64,000 bases of DNA from Desulfonema magnum (GCF_017377395.1 NZ_CP061800.1:1364001-1428000), one strand, 5' to 3'; positions 1 through 9,756 are shown, counted from the stretch's first letter. Notes: generated by a model not told the origin, from the letters alone. Program-made: numbers and translations.

Positions 1-1
1 C

Positions 2-184
2 TGGAGCTGGGAATGGGTCCCCGGACAGAACATCCCGGTTCAGGAATTACCTCTCAAAGCAGCAGCGGAGGGGTCGCTGATTTTTGCTGATTATTTAACT
101 CCCGGGGCCCATCGGAACCGAGTTGATCCTTTTAAAGACATAACAGTTCGTCTTTTAGAAGAGGATTTCTATGTTGAAAATTGA
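2..184 (+). CDS. C-terminal end of an unidentified protein (5' partial)
   Basis: An open frame enters from the left edge and stops with TGA at 182-184, giving 60 residues that begin WSWEWVPG and end EEDFYVEN. The residue use is that of a real protein (mixed charged and hydrophobic, no low complexity). I do not recognise the family and no motif is visible. It lies 100 bases upstream of the methyltransferase on the same strand, so it could be part of the same restriction island, but that is only inference. Confidence 0.5.
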   Translation, partial: WSWEWVPGQNIPVQELPLKAAAEGSLIFADYLTPGAHRNRVDPFKDITVRLLEEDFYVEN

Positions 185-284
185 ATAACTTCTTTGACAA
201 TTGAAAATAAGTTATAAAAAATGTCTCCCCCCCTTTGTTAATTCCTAACCTTTTATTATGCAACACTGAGAAACAAAATGTCCA

Positions 285-1301
285 ATGGAACAATATAACG
301 ATAAGATAATATTAGGCGACAGTCTGCAAGTATTAAAAAAAGTCAGAGATAATTCGGTTGATCTGGTCATTACGTCCCCACCGTATTTTCAACAAAGAGA
401 TTATGGAAACGGAAATTCGGGTATTGGAAACGAAAGCACGGAAAAAGAATATTTGGACAATCTCTTAGCCGTATTTTTTGAAAGTGTCAGAGTGACCAAG
501 ACAACAGGAACGATAGTCTATAATATCGGCGACAAATATTCACAAGGCGGGCTACGTCTGATTCCGTACCGGTTTGCCATAAAAGCGACAGAGAGCCAAA
601 AAGTTTTTCTTGTCAATGACATAAAATGGATAAAACTCAACCCGACACCCCGGCAGGACAAACGTAAATTGATACAGTCAACCGAACCTTTTTTTGTCTT
701 TGCAAAATCAAAAGAATATCATTTTGATCTGAGCAACTATCTGAAGCATCTTGATGATCTGAACAGAAGCCGGAACAGCAGACCTTCGGATAAGTTGGGT
801 AAAAAATATTTCGAACTGATTGACGAATCTGATTTGTCTGAGAATGAAAAAAAGAATGCGAGGAGAGAACTGAGGAGAGCCATCGAAGCGGTTCATGCGG
901 GTGAGATCAGCAGTTTTAGAATGAAAATAAGGGGAATACACAAACTCGCTTACGGCGGACAGGCAGGGGGAAGAAATAACCAGATTGTCAATAACGGTTT
1001 TACAATTATAAGGATAAAAGGAGACAGGCTGAAAAGAGATGTTATTGAAAGCCCTGTGGAAATCACCAAGGACAACAGACATCCGGCAGTTTATCCGCTT
1101 TACATTGTTCAGGAACTGATTCGCCTGCTCTCAAAGCCGGGTGATATTGTTTTGGATCCTTTCAATGGAAGCGGAACAACCAGCTTGGCAGCTAAAAATC
1201 TTGACAGACATTATATCGGCATAGACATAAATCCCGAATATGTGGAACTGGCAAATAATCGCTTGAAAAAAAGTAATTATCAGCAAGAACTGTTTATATG
1301 A
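285..1301 (+). CDS. Site-specific DNA methyltransferase (N4-cytosine/N6-adenine type)
   Basis: Predicted to transfer a methyl group from S-adenosylmethionine to an exocyclic amino group in DNA, as the protective half of a restriction-modification pair. The catalytic motif TSPPY is at residues 30-34 and the SAM-binding motif DPFNGSGTT is at 291-299, followed by IGIDINPEY. This catalytic-first, SAM-site-last order is the beta class. SPPY rather than DPPY leans to m4C, but the two activities cannot be separated by sequence alone. The central part (about 150-260) is the likely target-recognition region. Length 338 aa is normal for the family. The gene is followed, after a tandem repeat, by a restriction-endonuclease-like gene. 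Recognition site unknown. Confidence 0.9.
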   Translation: MEQYNDKIILGDSLQVLKKVRDNSVDLVITSPPYFQQRDYGNGNSGIGNESTEKEYLDNLLAVFFESVRVTKTTGTIVYNIGDKYSQGGLRLIPYRFAIKATESQKVFLVNDIKWIKLNPTPRQDKRKLIQSTEPFFVFAKSKEYHFDLSNYLKHLDDLNRSRNSRPSDKLGKKYFELIDESDLSENEKKNARRELRRAIEAVHAGEISSFRMKIRGIHKLAYGGQAGGRNNQIVNNGFTIIRIKGDRLKRDVIESPVEITKDNRHPAVYPLYIVQELIRLLSKPGDIVLDPFNGSGTTSLAAKNLDRHYIGIDINPEYVELANNRLKKSNYQQELFI

Positions 1302-1473
1302 AAGTGTCAGGTGTTAAGTGTTAAGTGTTAGGAAAAACTTCAAAACTTTCATACTTCGTTGTGACCGTCAGGACATGGCCGTTTATATGAAAGTGTTAGG
1401 TGTTAAGTGTTAAATGTTAGGAAAAACTATAAACTTTCATCATTCGTTGTGTCCGCAGGACATGGGAGTTTAT
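1293..1473 (+). repeat. Two imperfect tandem copies of an approximately 88-bp dispersed repeat
   Basis: Copy one covers about 1293-1381 and copy two about 1382-1468. Each begins TTTATATGAAAGTGT, runs through short GTTAAGTGTTA repeats and an ACTTTCAT segment, and ends near GTCCGCAGGACATGG. A third TTTATATGA at 1469 runs into the start codon of the next gene. The same unit occurs in reverse orientation at 22757-22885 and as a decayed trace near 25344-25391, so it is a dispersed family. It separates the methyltransferase from the endonuclease-like gene and supplies the latter's leader. Confidence 0.8.
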
Positions 1474-2406
1474 ATGAATGAGAAAGAGATATTGGAACAG
1501 GCATACATGGAAGCTCGTAAAATAGTATCCGAAAACAGATGGGAGGAATTTGATGCGGTTATCCGAAGGGACGTGGATTTTCTGATAGAGAAAATCGAAG
1601 GAAACAAATCCATAGTTTCTGCATTGGCAACAAGTCTGGTCAAAAAAATATCAGACCCTGGTCAGGATATCCGTTTGCATCGGACGGATTTTAAAAATGG
1701 CTATTCAGCACGAGTTTTGGACACCAAGTTTACAACTCCGTTTTTCAAAAATTACTTTCCCAAATATGCGAATAAAGAAAGCGCATTTTTGACCTTGGCA
1801 ACCAGGGAACGAATCAGATGGAATGGCAATGAAGGTAAGAAGTTAAAAATACGAAACAAAAAACTCAAAGAAAGTTTTCTGAATATTTTTGAACAGGTTG
1901 AAGTTGGGAATGCTGATCCGAAGGAATATCTCCGCTATCTTTTTTCTAAGTTAAAAGAACTTTCAAGCAGAGATGACCTGATTTTTCAATCAGCAAGGGA
2001 ACAAATCACGAATTTGGGGATTTTAAATATTAATCTGATAATTGAAATGCTGAAAAAGCATTTTACTGAAAAATTAAGTTCACGTTTGCCTGTCATAGCA
2101 ATTTATTCTATTTATGAAATACTCATTCCTAATTCAAAAAGATACGAAAATAAAAAATTGTTACCTTTGCAAGTTCATACATCTTCCGACAAACATGGAT
2201 TCGGAGATATCGAAATTTACGGTGATAACGATGAGCCATTTGAAGTTGTTGAAATAAAACATAATATTCCTATTGACAAGTATCTGATATTCGATATTGT
2301 CAAAAAAACTGAACACACTAAAATTAATCGTTATTATATCCTGACTACATTCCATATTGATAAATGGATTGAGATTTTAAGAGAATATAAAATCAATGTT
2401 GCCTGA
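1474..2406 (+). CDS. Restriction endonuclease-like protein (SacI-family-like), C-terminus shortened
   Basis: Probable DNA-cleaving partner of the upstream methyltransferase. I place the start at 1474, right after the repeat leader, giving 310 aa. A PD-(D/E)xK-like core is visible late in the protein: GFGDIEI (D245, E247) followed by VVEIKH (E260, K262). The conserved block around LPLQVHTSSDKHGFGD resembles what I recall of SacI-family endonucleases, which usually run to about 400 aa or more. Here the frame stops at INVA, shortly after the ILTTF strand, so roughly the last quarter seems missing and activity is doubtful. The family name is from memory; the truncation is inferred by comparison with it. 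Confidence 0.55.
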   Translation: MNEKEILEQAYMEARKIVSENRWEEFDAVIRRDVDFLIEKIEGNKSIVSALATSLVKKISDPGQDIRLHRTDFKNGYSARVLDTKFTTPFFKNYFPKYANKESAFLTLATRERIRWNGNEGKKLKIRNKKLKESFLNIFEQVEVGNADPKEYLRYLFSKLKELSSRDDLIFQSAREQITNLGILNINLIIEMLKKHFTEKLSSRLPVIAIYSIYEILIPNSKRYENKKLLPLQVHTSSDKHGFGDIEIYGDNDEPFEVVEIKHNIPIDKYLIFDIVKKTEHTKINRYYILTTFHIDKWIEILREYKINVA

Positions 2407-2525
2407 CCCGCCATTGATGAGGACAAAAAAACTCCGTTTCAGTCCGCTTTTTTTTACCGCTTAATTTGCTCATTAATTAGCAATTCTCAATTCTCAATTC
2501 TCAATTTTTCCGAGGTGTCTTTGTT

Positions 2526-3896
2526 ATGACTGATGCTCATAAATTGCCTGCGGCGATCCAATGGCATGAAGGCATGTTGCTCGCTCCGCAGCATTTTCAA
2601 CAGTTATCTCTCCGCCAGGAAGAACTCCTGCACTATCACCTTGCAACCACTGTCCCTTTTCACTGGGGAATCAAAAAATTAAAAGTGGATGAGACGCTTC
2701 TTATTGACGGCACCCTTCGGATTCTGGAACTGGAGGCTGTCATGCCGGACGGTCTTGTGGTGAGCCATCATTCTGAGGATGAAGAAAATCTGGAAACAGA
2801 TTTAACGCCTTATGCTGAAAAAATGAAACAGAAGCCGCTGACCGTGCATCTGAGTGTGCCTGTAAAAAAAATCGGTATAGCGCATACAAAGGGCACTTTG
2901 CCCCGGTTTCACTCTGCGGAAGGTGATGCGGTTCCGGATGAAAATACCGGAGACCAGGGCCCCCCCATTCCTCGTCTGAAGCCTATCCTGAGCCTTTTGA
3001 TAACTGAGAAAGATTCTGAAATCCCTTCGCAAAAATACACCACATTCCCCCTGTTGAAAATAATCTACAAAAACGAAATTTTCATCTCTCTGACGGATTT
3101 TATCACACCGGCCCTGACAGTGCCCTTGAATTCGCCGGTGGGAGAGATTTGCAGTTCAGTGGCCCGGAGGCTGAGAGAGAAATCTGTTTTCTTATCTGAA
3201 AAAATAAATGCTTCCGCCTCAATGGTTCAGGGGGCCAGCATTCTTGAAACAAAACTGCTGATTCGGAGCCTTGTTTCCGCCCTGCCTCATTTTGAAGCGG
3301 TTTTAAACACAGGAAAATCACATCCTTATCCCCTCTACCTGTCATTGTGTATGCTGGTGGGAAGCCTGGCTTCCCTGGGAACCAGTCTGATACCGCCTGT
3401 TTTGCCCAAATATGATCACAATGACCTCCGGGCCACTTATGAACCTGCAAAAGAATTTATTTTCCGAATGATTGATGAGGGGATACTTGAATCTCATACC
3501 GCGATTTCATTTGATGTTGAAAAAGGGGTTTTCAGCCTTAAACTCAAACATGAGTGGATTCATGAAGATGAACTTGTCATCGGTGTGAGGGGAGGCCCCG
3601 GAATCGCGGAAAATGATCTGGTGAACTGGATAGAGGAAAGCCTGATCGGATCTGTTGTAAAAATTGAAGAGATGAAAAGCACCCGGGTGCTGGGGGCTGA
3701 AAGAAATAAAATTGAACGTGACGGAGAACTTGTTCCGGTCAAAGGTGTTATTCTTTTTTCCGTTAAAAAAACAAATGCGGACAAGGAACGGACTTTTATT
3801 GAGCCTGATGAAATATTGCAAATATTCAACCCTTCTGATTTTAGGGAAGAGCGTGCGCCTTCTGAAATCATATTGTATGTGAGAAACAAATCGTGA
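2526..3896 (+). CDS. tssK: T6SS baseplate subunit TssK
   Basis: TssK is the trimeric baseplate protein that docks the TssE-F-G wedges onto the TssL/TssM membrane complex. The opening (PAAIQWHEGMLLAPQHFQQLSLRQEELLHYHL) is diagnostic of the family, and 456 aa is the expected length. It opens the T6SS locus, and its stop codon overlaps the GTG start of tssL by four bases (GTGA), so the two are translationally coupled. A short AATTCTC tandem repeat lies just upstream at about 2481-2507. A weak Shine-Dalgarno (GAGGTG) precedes the ATG. Confidence 0.95.
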   Translation: MTDAHKLPAAIQWHEGMLLAPQHFQQLSLRQEELLHYHLATTVPFHWGIKKLKVDETLLIDGTLRILELEAVMPDGLVVSHHSEDEENLETDLTPYAEKMKQKPLTVHLSVPVKKIGIAHTKGTLPRFHSAEGDAVPDENTGDQGPPIPRLKPILSLLITEKDSEIPSQKYTTFPLLKIIYKNEIFISLTDFITPALTVPLNSPVGEICSSVARRLREKSVFLSEKINASASMVQGASILETKLLIRSLVSALPHFEAVLNTGKSHPYPLYLSLCMLVGSLASLGTSLIPPVLPKYDHNDLRATYEPAKEFIFRMIDEGILESHTAISFDVEKGVFSLKLKHEWIHEDELVIGVRGGPGIAENDLVNWIEESLIGSVVKIEEMKSTRVLGAERNKIERDGELVPVKGVILFSVKKTNADKERTFIEPDEILQIFNPSDFREERAPSEIILYVRNKS

Positions 3897-4654
3897 CAGA
3901 TCGCTCGGAATTGGAAAATTCATTTTTCCTCAGACAGTTTTACGAATTTTACAGCGAAGTCATTGTTCAGAAAAAGATAGCCGAGTCATATGCCAAACGC
4001 TCATTGATGGCAGGAGGCGGAGCTATGTCATCTGAAACGGAGACCATCCATCCGATCCATATGACGCTTCTGAACCTTTTGGACCGGCAGGTGCTTGAGG
4101 CCCGCAGGCACGGCGGAGAATACGGCGTAACTTTTTACAAGGAAGCTCAGTATGTTATGGCGGCTCTGGCGGATGATATTTTCCTTCATATTGACTGGGA
4201 CGGAAGGGAAAATTGGAAATCCGACTTGCTGGAATTCAAACTTTTCGGCACTTACACCGCGGGTGAAATTTTTTTCCGAAATCTTGAGAAACTCCTGAAA
4301 GATCGTGATCCCGGATATATGGAAATAGCAGCAGTTTATTTTCTGGCGATTTCCCTGGGATTCAGGGGGAAATTCAGGGACAAGGATGACGGGGGGCAGA
4401 TTGCAAATTACCGCAGGCAGCTCTTTGCCTTTATTTTTCAAAAAGACCCTGATCTTCTTGCTGAATCCCGGAAGCTTTTCCCGGACACTTATGCCCATAT
4501 ACTGAGTCAGGCAGAAGGGAAAAAACTTCCCTATCTGAAATGGTGGATCGGGCTGATTGTTCTGTTAATTATCTTATTTTTAATTATCTCTTATGGAATA
4601 TGGACTGATCTGACCGAGGACCTGATTGACATTGCAGAAGATATTCTGAGATAA
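3893..4654 (+). CDS. tssL: T6SS membrane complex subunit TssL (DotU/IcmH type)
   Basis: Inner-membrane component that links TssM to the baseplate. It is 253 aa with a GTG start overlapping the tssK stop. The cytoplasmic DotU-like domain covers most of the protein, with the recognisable stretch LLNLLDRQVLEA, YVMAALADDIFLHIDW and FRGKFRD. A single transmembrane helix lies near the end (about 216-236, WWIGLIVLLIILFLIISYGIW). Only about 17 residues follow it, so there is no OmpA-like peptidoglycan-binding domain. Anchoring to the cell wall must therefore come from elsewhere. Confidence 0.95.
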   Translation: MTDRSELENSFFLRQFYEFYSEVIVQKKIAESYAKRSLMAGGGAMSSETETIHPIHMTLLNLLDRQVLEARRHGGEYGVTFYKEAQYVMAALADDIFLHIDWDGRENWKSDLLEFKLFGTYTAGEIFFRNLEKLLKDRDPGYMEIAAVYFLAISLGFRGKFRDKDDGGQIANYRRQLFAFIFQKDPDLLAESRKLFPDTYAHILSQAEGKKLPYLKWWIGLIVLLIILFLIISYGIWTDLTEDLIDIAEDILR

Positions 4655-4753
4655 AGGAGCGCAAAAATTTTATTTTCGCATAAGTACAGGGAAAGTGGAT
4701 AAGAAAAGGAAAAAAACATATTCCCGTTCTTATCTGCTGTCCCTGTTATTTGT

Positions 4754-4850
4754 TACTCGATAATCAAATTTTTTTCTGTCATTCCTGCTTTCGCAGGAAT
4801 GACAAACTTTTTGTTCGAACCAGGTCAAAAAATTTTGATTATCAAGTGTT
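4754..4850. repeat. MITE-like element, TACTCGA family, copy 1
   Basis: Inverted ends TACTCGATAATCAAATTTT and its near-complement AAAATTTTGATTATCAAGTGTTA enclose a TCATTCCTGC/GCAGGAATGA hairpin. Other copies lie at 10752-10902, 16438-16662 and 60681-60891, with a lone end near 47566. The 460-base gap between tssL and tssM (4655-5114) holds this copy and the next element back to back. No gene is visible in the gap. Confidence 0.75.
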
Positions 4851-4851
4851 A

Positions 4852-5002
4852 TAAGTACCCGATCAAAAGTTTTTTATACATCTTTTTTTCTGCGAACCGC
4901 GGAGAAACCCGGCTTTTTCATTCAGGGGCGGCGAATCATTCCGGGAAAAAAGCCGGGTTTCTTCCCCCGGACAAATATCGAAAATTTATGGTTAGGTACT
5001 TA
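4852..5002. repeat. MITE-like element, TAAGTACC family, copy A
   Basis: About 150 bp bounded by TAAGTACC and GGTACTTA, with a strong inner stem AAACCCGGCTTTTT / AAAAAGCCGGGTTT. Other copies are at 20157-20306 and 21278-21427, with related elements at 24163-24266, 33412-33516 and 33881-34032. The outer TA dinucleotides fit a TA target-site duplication (Tc1/mariner-like). No transposase of that type is in the window, so it would have to move in trans. Confidence 0.8.
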
Positions 5003-5114
5003 TACAACAGGCCGTCTGCCCCGTCATTGGCACAGCCCCCTGTCGTTCGGATCCTGCCTGTCAACAAAATCCGTCAGCATCAACTCCTCAGATAAAGACT
5101 TGGATGAGTAAAAT

Positions 5115-8100
5115 ATGGGAACAATAAAACGTATATTGCTTTATCTCCTGGGAGGAATTATCGCAAGTCTCCTTTTTGTCTATAGAAGATCATTATGGGC
5201 AGCCATACATTCCCCCACACCGACCCACCTCCTCATAGGGATTATCCTCCTTATCCTGCTTATCCTGATATTCATTTTTTTTATTTTCCGATCCGCCAAA
5301 AAAGAAGCCTCGCCTCAGCCCCCTGACAAAATTCCTTTTGCGAAAACAGATGATCTGCAAAAACCGGAGAAAGGCCCTCCTGAAAAATATGGATTCTCAA
5401 AACGGAAACTCAGATTATCCTTTGCCAGAAACATAAAATACCTCAGAGACAAGGTCTCGGGTAAAAATTACCGCTATGATATTCCCTGGTTCCTGATGAT
5501 TGGCGAGGCCGGAGCAGGCAAAACAACTGCGCTCCGGTGGATCGAGCCTCAGTCAGCAACGTCGGCCATACCTGCTGAGGGACCTTACAAGACAAAGAAT
5601 CTCTGTGAATGGCATTTTTCTGACAACGGCCTTGTCCTTGATGTGGCCGGAACCCTTGTTTTTCGAGAATCTCTGGAAAGCCCTGATACTGGCGCATGGC
5701 CCTATCTGCTGAGACTGCTTCAGAAATATCGCCCCCGCCGCCCCACAGATGGTATTGTTCTTGCCATTTCCTGTGAAAATCTCATCCGTACCGACCCGGG
5801 CAAATTCGAAGAAAAAGCTGAACTTCTCTACGAAAAACTCCGACAGGCCCAGAAAATTCTCGGTATTCATCTCCCGGTATATGTCCTTATTACAAAGTGC
5901 GATCTTGTGAATGGCTTTCAAAACTTCTGTCACCAGCTTCCGAAACAGATGACTCATAATATCTTTGGCTGGTCCAGTCCCTATAAAACAGATGCGGCTT
6001 ATTCTCCTGACTGGGCGGACGAGGCATTTCAAAGTATTCACAGCACCCTTTTCCGAACACAATTTGAAATTTTCAGCAACATGACAGATGTGCGGGAGAG
6101 CGATGCACTTTTTTCTTTTCCTATTCATTTCCAGTTACTTACGAAACCTATTCGCATTTATTTGAATTCTCTTTTTAAAAAGAGCGTGTATCATGACGAA
6201 TCATTTATTTTCCGAGGTCTTTATTTTTGCGGACATGGCGGAACAGAAGCGAGCGGAACCGCTTTATCTCCCCTGTTTGTAAAGGATCTGTTTGAAAAGA
6301 AGATTTTTTCGGAATTCAGGCTCGCTTGGCCCCTTGAAAGAGAGCTGATTTCAAGAAATCGGAAAGTCCGTGCTGCCCTGGCAGTTGCTGTGGTGATTGC
6401 TGTTGTGGGAGGACTGGGGCTGTGGGATGCATATCGCCATCTTCTGAGAGATAAAAATAATATCCTCCCTGGCTTTACCCAGATAAGAGAGGATTTTGAG
6501 GCTTCCAAAGCGTTTGAAGAACTGAATTTTGAAAAAAGCGCGCAGAACCTGTTTGACAGTATGAAAAATCTCAGAACATTAAGGTATGTTTTCATTCCTC
6601 CGTCATGGTTCAGTGACGTTCATAAAGAGATCAGACAGTCCATGCTCAAGGCATACAACGAGATCATTTTAAAAGTGATTTTTAAAAAATTGAAAGAAAA
6701 GGCTGAAACAATTTTTTTCAAAACCAATCATATGTCTCCTCAGATCAGGACCGATGAGGACATGGTTTTCATAGAAAAAACAACGCCGTTTATTGAACTT
6801 TGCAAGCCTGAGTTCACTGATCTTTACAGGTTTGTCAGAGATGTTACCAAGCTCCAGGAACATGCGGATCTGTACAATGATTTTTGTAAGACCAAAGATT
6901 TAAACAAGCTCAATCTTGTGGTGAATTATCTGTTCGGAAACAGCCTGCCCAGGGGGTTTGACAAAAATATCCGGACCTACAGCGATGTTTCTGATGAAAC
7001 CGAATATCCGGTGTTTCAATATGGCATTTTCAAAATAAAAGCCGGATCAGAGAAACTGGAGAGCCTGACCGAAAAATTGTATGAGCGTCTGTTTCAGGCT
7101 GGCAGAATCACCGAGGCGTTATTATTGCAGGAGTTGGCAGACAAACTGAATATTTTTGCACAGAAAACCCGGAGTTCCGACCGTGATGGCCTGCTGATCC
7201 GGGATGTTCTGGAAACCATTTCCCGAACAGAGGAAAACCTCGCCAGTGAAAGGTTTGCCTGGATATCCAGTGATACATTTAATCTCGGAGAATCCTATGA
7301 TAACATCCTTTCCAGGATTGAAAAATCCCACTTTTTCGGTCCTGACTTGCGGTTGGAAGTCCAGAGAGCCGGAGAATCCGCTTTTCGGAGATTTAAAAAC
7401 ACGCTGAAAATAAAAGAGAGTGTGCTGACAGGGCCGCTGCTGAAAGTAAAGGACGGAGAGCTTGTGATGGCACTCTCTCCAAGCACGCTTGCATTGAAGG
7501 CTGATCTTGAGACGCTCTTAAAACAGCCCTTTATGGTCATGGAGCCGGTCCGGGGGCAGCGTATCGGACAGCTTCCCCCGGGAACCCGGTTCAGCAGTTG
7601 GAACACGGATATTCTTGACGAAGCTGTGAGGATTTTTGAGCCATATGAAAACTATATGAAAAAAAGAGGGGGGAGAATCGCTTCAACAGGCTTGCAAAAA
7701 ACCATCATCAGTGATACGGCAAAAAGCAATCTGGAACGCAAGGTGCGGGATATGATCGCACAGGCCCGGCGTCTTGAGCCGGTGTCTGACGGACTGGGGA
7801 ACCGCCCAAGAGAGACTTTTGATGATCAGCTTGATGAAACAAATATTTTCCTGGAAATAAGAAATTTTAAAGAAGCAGAGAAATTTTTTAACCGCCTGTT
7901 GTTTTATTTTCGCAAACTGGGGCTTGCGGACGCTGAGAAAGAATTGTTAAATATTCTTTCCGGGCAGTCCTTTGCTTTGCTTGAGCGAGTTGATGATTTT
8001 CTGAGCCATGAGAATATTTACCGCATCAGGGGGGAGGATTTCTCTTGGTGGAATGGTCAGGAAACCCCTTCCCTGGCCGCTTATGACGTGGTTGATGAAA

Positions 8101-9398
8101 AAGAGCTGGAATACCACCTCAGGCTTCAGCGGGAACGAATTCGGCATCTGGCTTATGAATATGCCGAACCGCTCATCACGTTTCACGCCCGCCGAAATCA
8201 GGCGCATGTCCGTGCGAATCCGGGGAGAGGAAAACTTTTTTCCAATGGAAAAAGCGAGCAGGAACAGGTGCTTTTTAAGTGGAAGCGGATTTTGTCAGCA
8301 CTTGAGGATTATGAAAATAAGAAACCCGCCAATTCGGTCACTGTTTTGGAAAAATTCATTCTCTTTGATATGAACGATATCAATGAAACGAATTATTTCA
8401 AAAAAATATCTCAGAAAGATTTAAATGAACGCTCGTCAGATATATTTTTGCAAAGAAGAAATGACCTGAGGAGGAAACTTTACGAGCGGTGTCAGGAATT
8501 CGCAGCATCTCGGATTATCACAGAATACGCCGAGATCAGGGATTTTTTTGACAGGGAACTGAAAGGCAGATTTCCTTTTTCCGAGATAAAGGGACAGGCG
8601 GTTTTTTCCGAGGCAAATCCTGAAAGTATCCGTGATTTCTACAGTCTGTTTGATGAAGACGCGGCCACACTCAAAGATGTTCTCAGGCTCAATAAACAGT
8701 TCGGAATTTCAGGTGATCAGACTTTTGCGTTTCTGGATCAGATGGAAAAAGTCAGAGAGTTTTTTGTGTCATATCTGGAGGCCGGAAAAGCAGAAGGGGA
8801 AGAGGTAAAACAGGAAATTCCTGTATTGGATTTTAATGTCAGATTTCGTGTGAATCAGGCAAATGAATTCATGGCAAACACCATTATTGACTGGAACCTG
8901 ACAGTAGGCAGTCAGGTGTTCCGATACGGCGATGAGAAACTCGCAGGACGCTGGCAATTTGGCGATCCGGTGTCCCTTTCGTTCCGCTGGGCGAAAAATG
9001 CTATGGATTATCCCTATTTTGCAAGACAGCCCGCGGAAGGGAAAATAACAGAGAACAGAACCGTGAAATATGAATTTAATACACAATGGTCTCTGATACA
9101 TTTCCTGAGAACCTGCGCCTTTTCCCTGAAAGATACAGAGCCTCACACCCTTGAATTTGTGATTGACACGGTGCGGGCAGGAAGCGAGAGTGAGAAGAAC
9201 GGAAAATCTCAGGCCAAAGTCTTCATTCGTCTGGTCGTTTCAACTTCGGATAAGGCAAAGAAGGTTCTGAAAATGCCGTATTTTCCCAGACAAGCCCCTG
9301 AATTAAAATGGAGTTCTGGCAATTATACAGAGTTAAAACTGCCCATACCCGAATCCCTTCCGGATGCAACAGAGAACGCTTCCCCTAAAGAGAAATAA
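5115..9398 (+). CDS. tssM: T6SS membrane complex subunit TssM (IcmF)
   Basis: Large inner-membrane channel protein of the T6SS, 1427 aa, slightly longer than typical. Two N-terminal membrane segments lie at about 7-23 and 39-59. A cytoplasmic GTPase-like domain follows with an intact Walker A, GEAGAGKT at 130-137, and a third membrane helix is at about 418-437. The long C-terminal part is periplasmic and would meet TssJ where that protein exists. Because the P-loop is intact, nucleotide binding is plausible. The gene is separated from tssL by two repeat elements rather than overlapping it, so it may depend on readthrough or its own promoter. Confidence 0.95.
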   Translation: MGTIKRILLYLLGGIIASLLFVYRRSLWAAIHSPTPTHLLIGIILLILLILIFIFFIFRSAKKEASPQPPDKIPFAKTDDLQKPEKGPPEKYGFSKRKLRLSFARNIKYLRDKVSGKNYRYDIPWFLMIGEAGAGKTTALRWIEPQSATSAIPAEGPYKTKNLCEWHFSDNGLVLDVAGTLVFRESLESPDTGAWPYLLRLLQKYRPRRPTDGIVLAISCENLIRTDPGKFEEKAELLYEKLRQAQKILGIHLPVYVLITKCDLVNGFQNFCHQLPKQMTHNIFGWSSPYKTDAAYSPDWADEAFQSIHSTLFRTQFEIFSNMTDVRESDALFSFPIHFQLLTKPIRIYLNSLFKKSVYHDESFIFRGLYFCGHGGTEASGTALSPLFVKDLFEKKIFSEFRLAWPLERELISRNRKVRAALAVAVVIAVVGGLGLWDAYRHLLRDKNNILPGFTQIREDFEASKAFEELNFEKSAQNLFDSMKNLRTLRYVFIPPSWFSDVHKEIRQSMLKAYNEIILKVIFKKLKEKAETIFFKTNHMSPQIRTDEDMVFIEKTTPFIELCKPEFTDLYRFVRDVTKLQEHADLYNDFCKTKDLNKLNLVVNYLFGNSLPRGFDKNIRTYSDVSDETEYPVFQYGIFKIKAGSEKLESLTEKLYERLFQAGRITEALLLQELADKLNIFAQKTRSSDRDGLLIRDVLETISRTEENLASERFAWISSDTFNLGESYDNILSRIEKSHFFGPDLRLEVQRAGESAFRRFKNTLKIKESVLTGPLLKVKDGELVMALSPSTLALKADLETLLKQPFMVMEPVRGQRIGQLPPGTRFSSWNTDILDEAVRIFEPYENYMKKRGGRIASTGLQKTIISDTAKSNLERKVRDMIAQARRLEPVSDGLGNRPRETFDDQLDETNIFLEIRNFKEAEKFFNRLLFYFRKLGLADAEKELLNILSGQSFALLERVDDFLSHENIYRIRGEDFSWWNGQETPSLAAYDVVDEKELEYHLRLQRERIRHLAYEYAEPLITFHARRNQAHVRANPGRGKLFSNGKSEQEQVLFKWKRILSALEDYENKKPANSVTVLEKFILFDMNDINETNYFKKISQKDLNERSSDIFLQRRNDLRRKLYERCQEFAASRIITEYAEIRDFFDRELKGRFPFSEIKGQAVFSEANPESIRDFYSLFDEDAATLKDVLRLNKQFGISGDQTFAFLDQMEKVREFFVSYLEAGKAEGEEVKQEIPVLDFNVRFRVNQANEFMANTIIDWNLTVGSQVFRYGDEKLAGRWQFGDPVSLSFRWAKNAMDYPYFARQPAEGKITENRTVKYEFNTQWSLIHFLRTCAFSLKDTEPHTLEFVIDTVRAGSESEKNGKSQAKVFIRLVVSTSDKAKKVLKMPYFPRQAPELKWSSGNYTELKLPIPESLPDATENASPKEK

Positions 9399-9410
9399 AA
9401 AAAAGAATTT

Positions 9411-9737
9411 TCTGATTATAACGGATTTGGGGGAGGCCGGTCAAGCCCCGTGGGGGCGGCATATTTGTAGCAGCAGGTTTGCAAGCCCCCGCCAAGCCCC
9501 GTGGGGGCGGCATATTTGTAGCAACCAGGCGAATATGCCGCCCCTACGGGGCTTGAACGGCCCGGCATGATGAATGCCACAAATATGCCGCCCCCACGGG
9601 GCTTGAACGGCCCGGCATGATGAATGCTACAAATATGCCGCCCCTACGGGGCTTGACCGGCCCGGGATGATGAATTACCAGAAATATGCCGCCCCTTTGG
9701 GGCTTGGCCAGCCTCCCCCAAATCCGTTATAATCAGA
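9411..9737. repeat. Large inverted-repeat element with six internal GC-rich palindromic units
   Basis: Perfect 27-bp inverted ends (TCTGATTATAACGGATTTGG... and its complement) lie at 9411-9437 and 9711-9737. Inside are six units built around AAGCCCCGTGGGGGCGGCAT followed by ATTTGTAGCA-like spacers. The first two are in one orientation and the last four in the other, so the whole can fold into one long cruciform. A diverged relative with the same ends is at 57546-57727. Open frames inside it are repeat artefacts. It lies directly downstream of tssM and may end that transcript. Confidence 0.8.
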
Positions 9738-9756
9738 GAATTTTTTGTGCGGGGAA

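Noticed and set aside
4799..5095. Open frame 4799-5095 between tssL and tssM
   Set aside because: It lies entirely over two MITE-like elements; codons follow inverted repeats, with no protein-like conservation.
5443..9146. Several long minus-strand frames opposite tssM
   Set aside because: They are shadows of the coding strand, without start signals or recognisable families.
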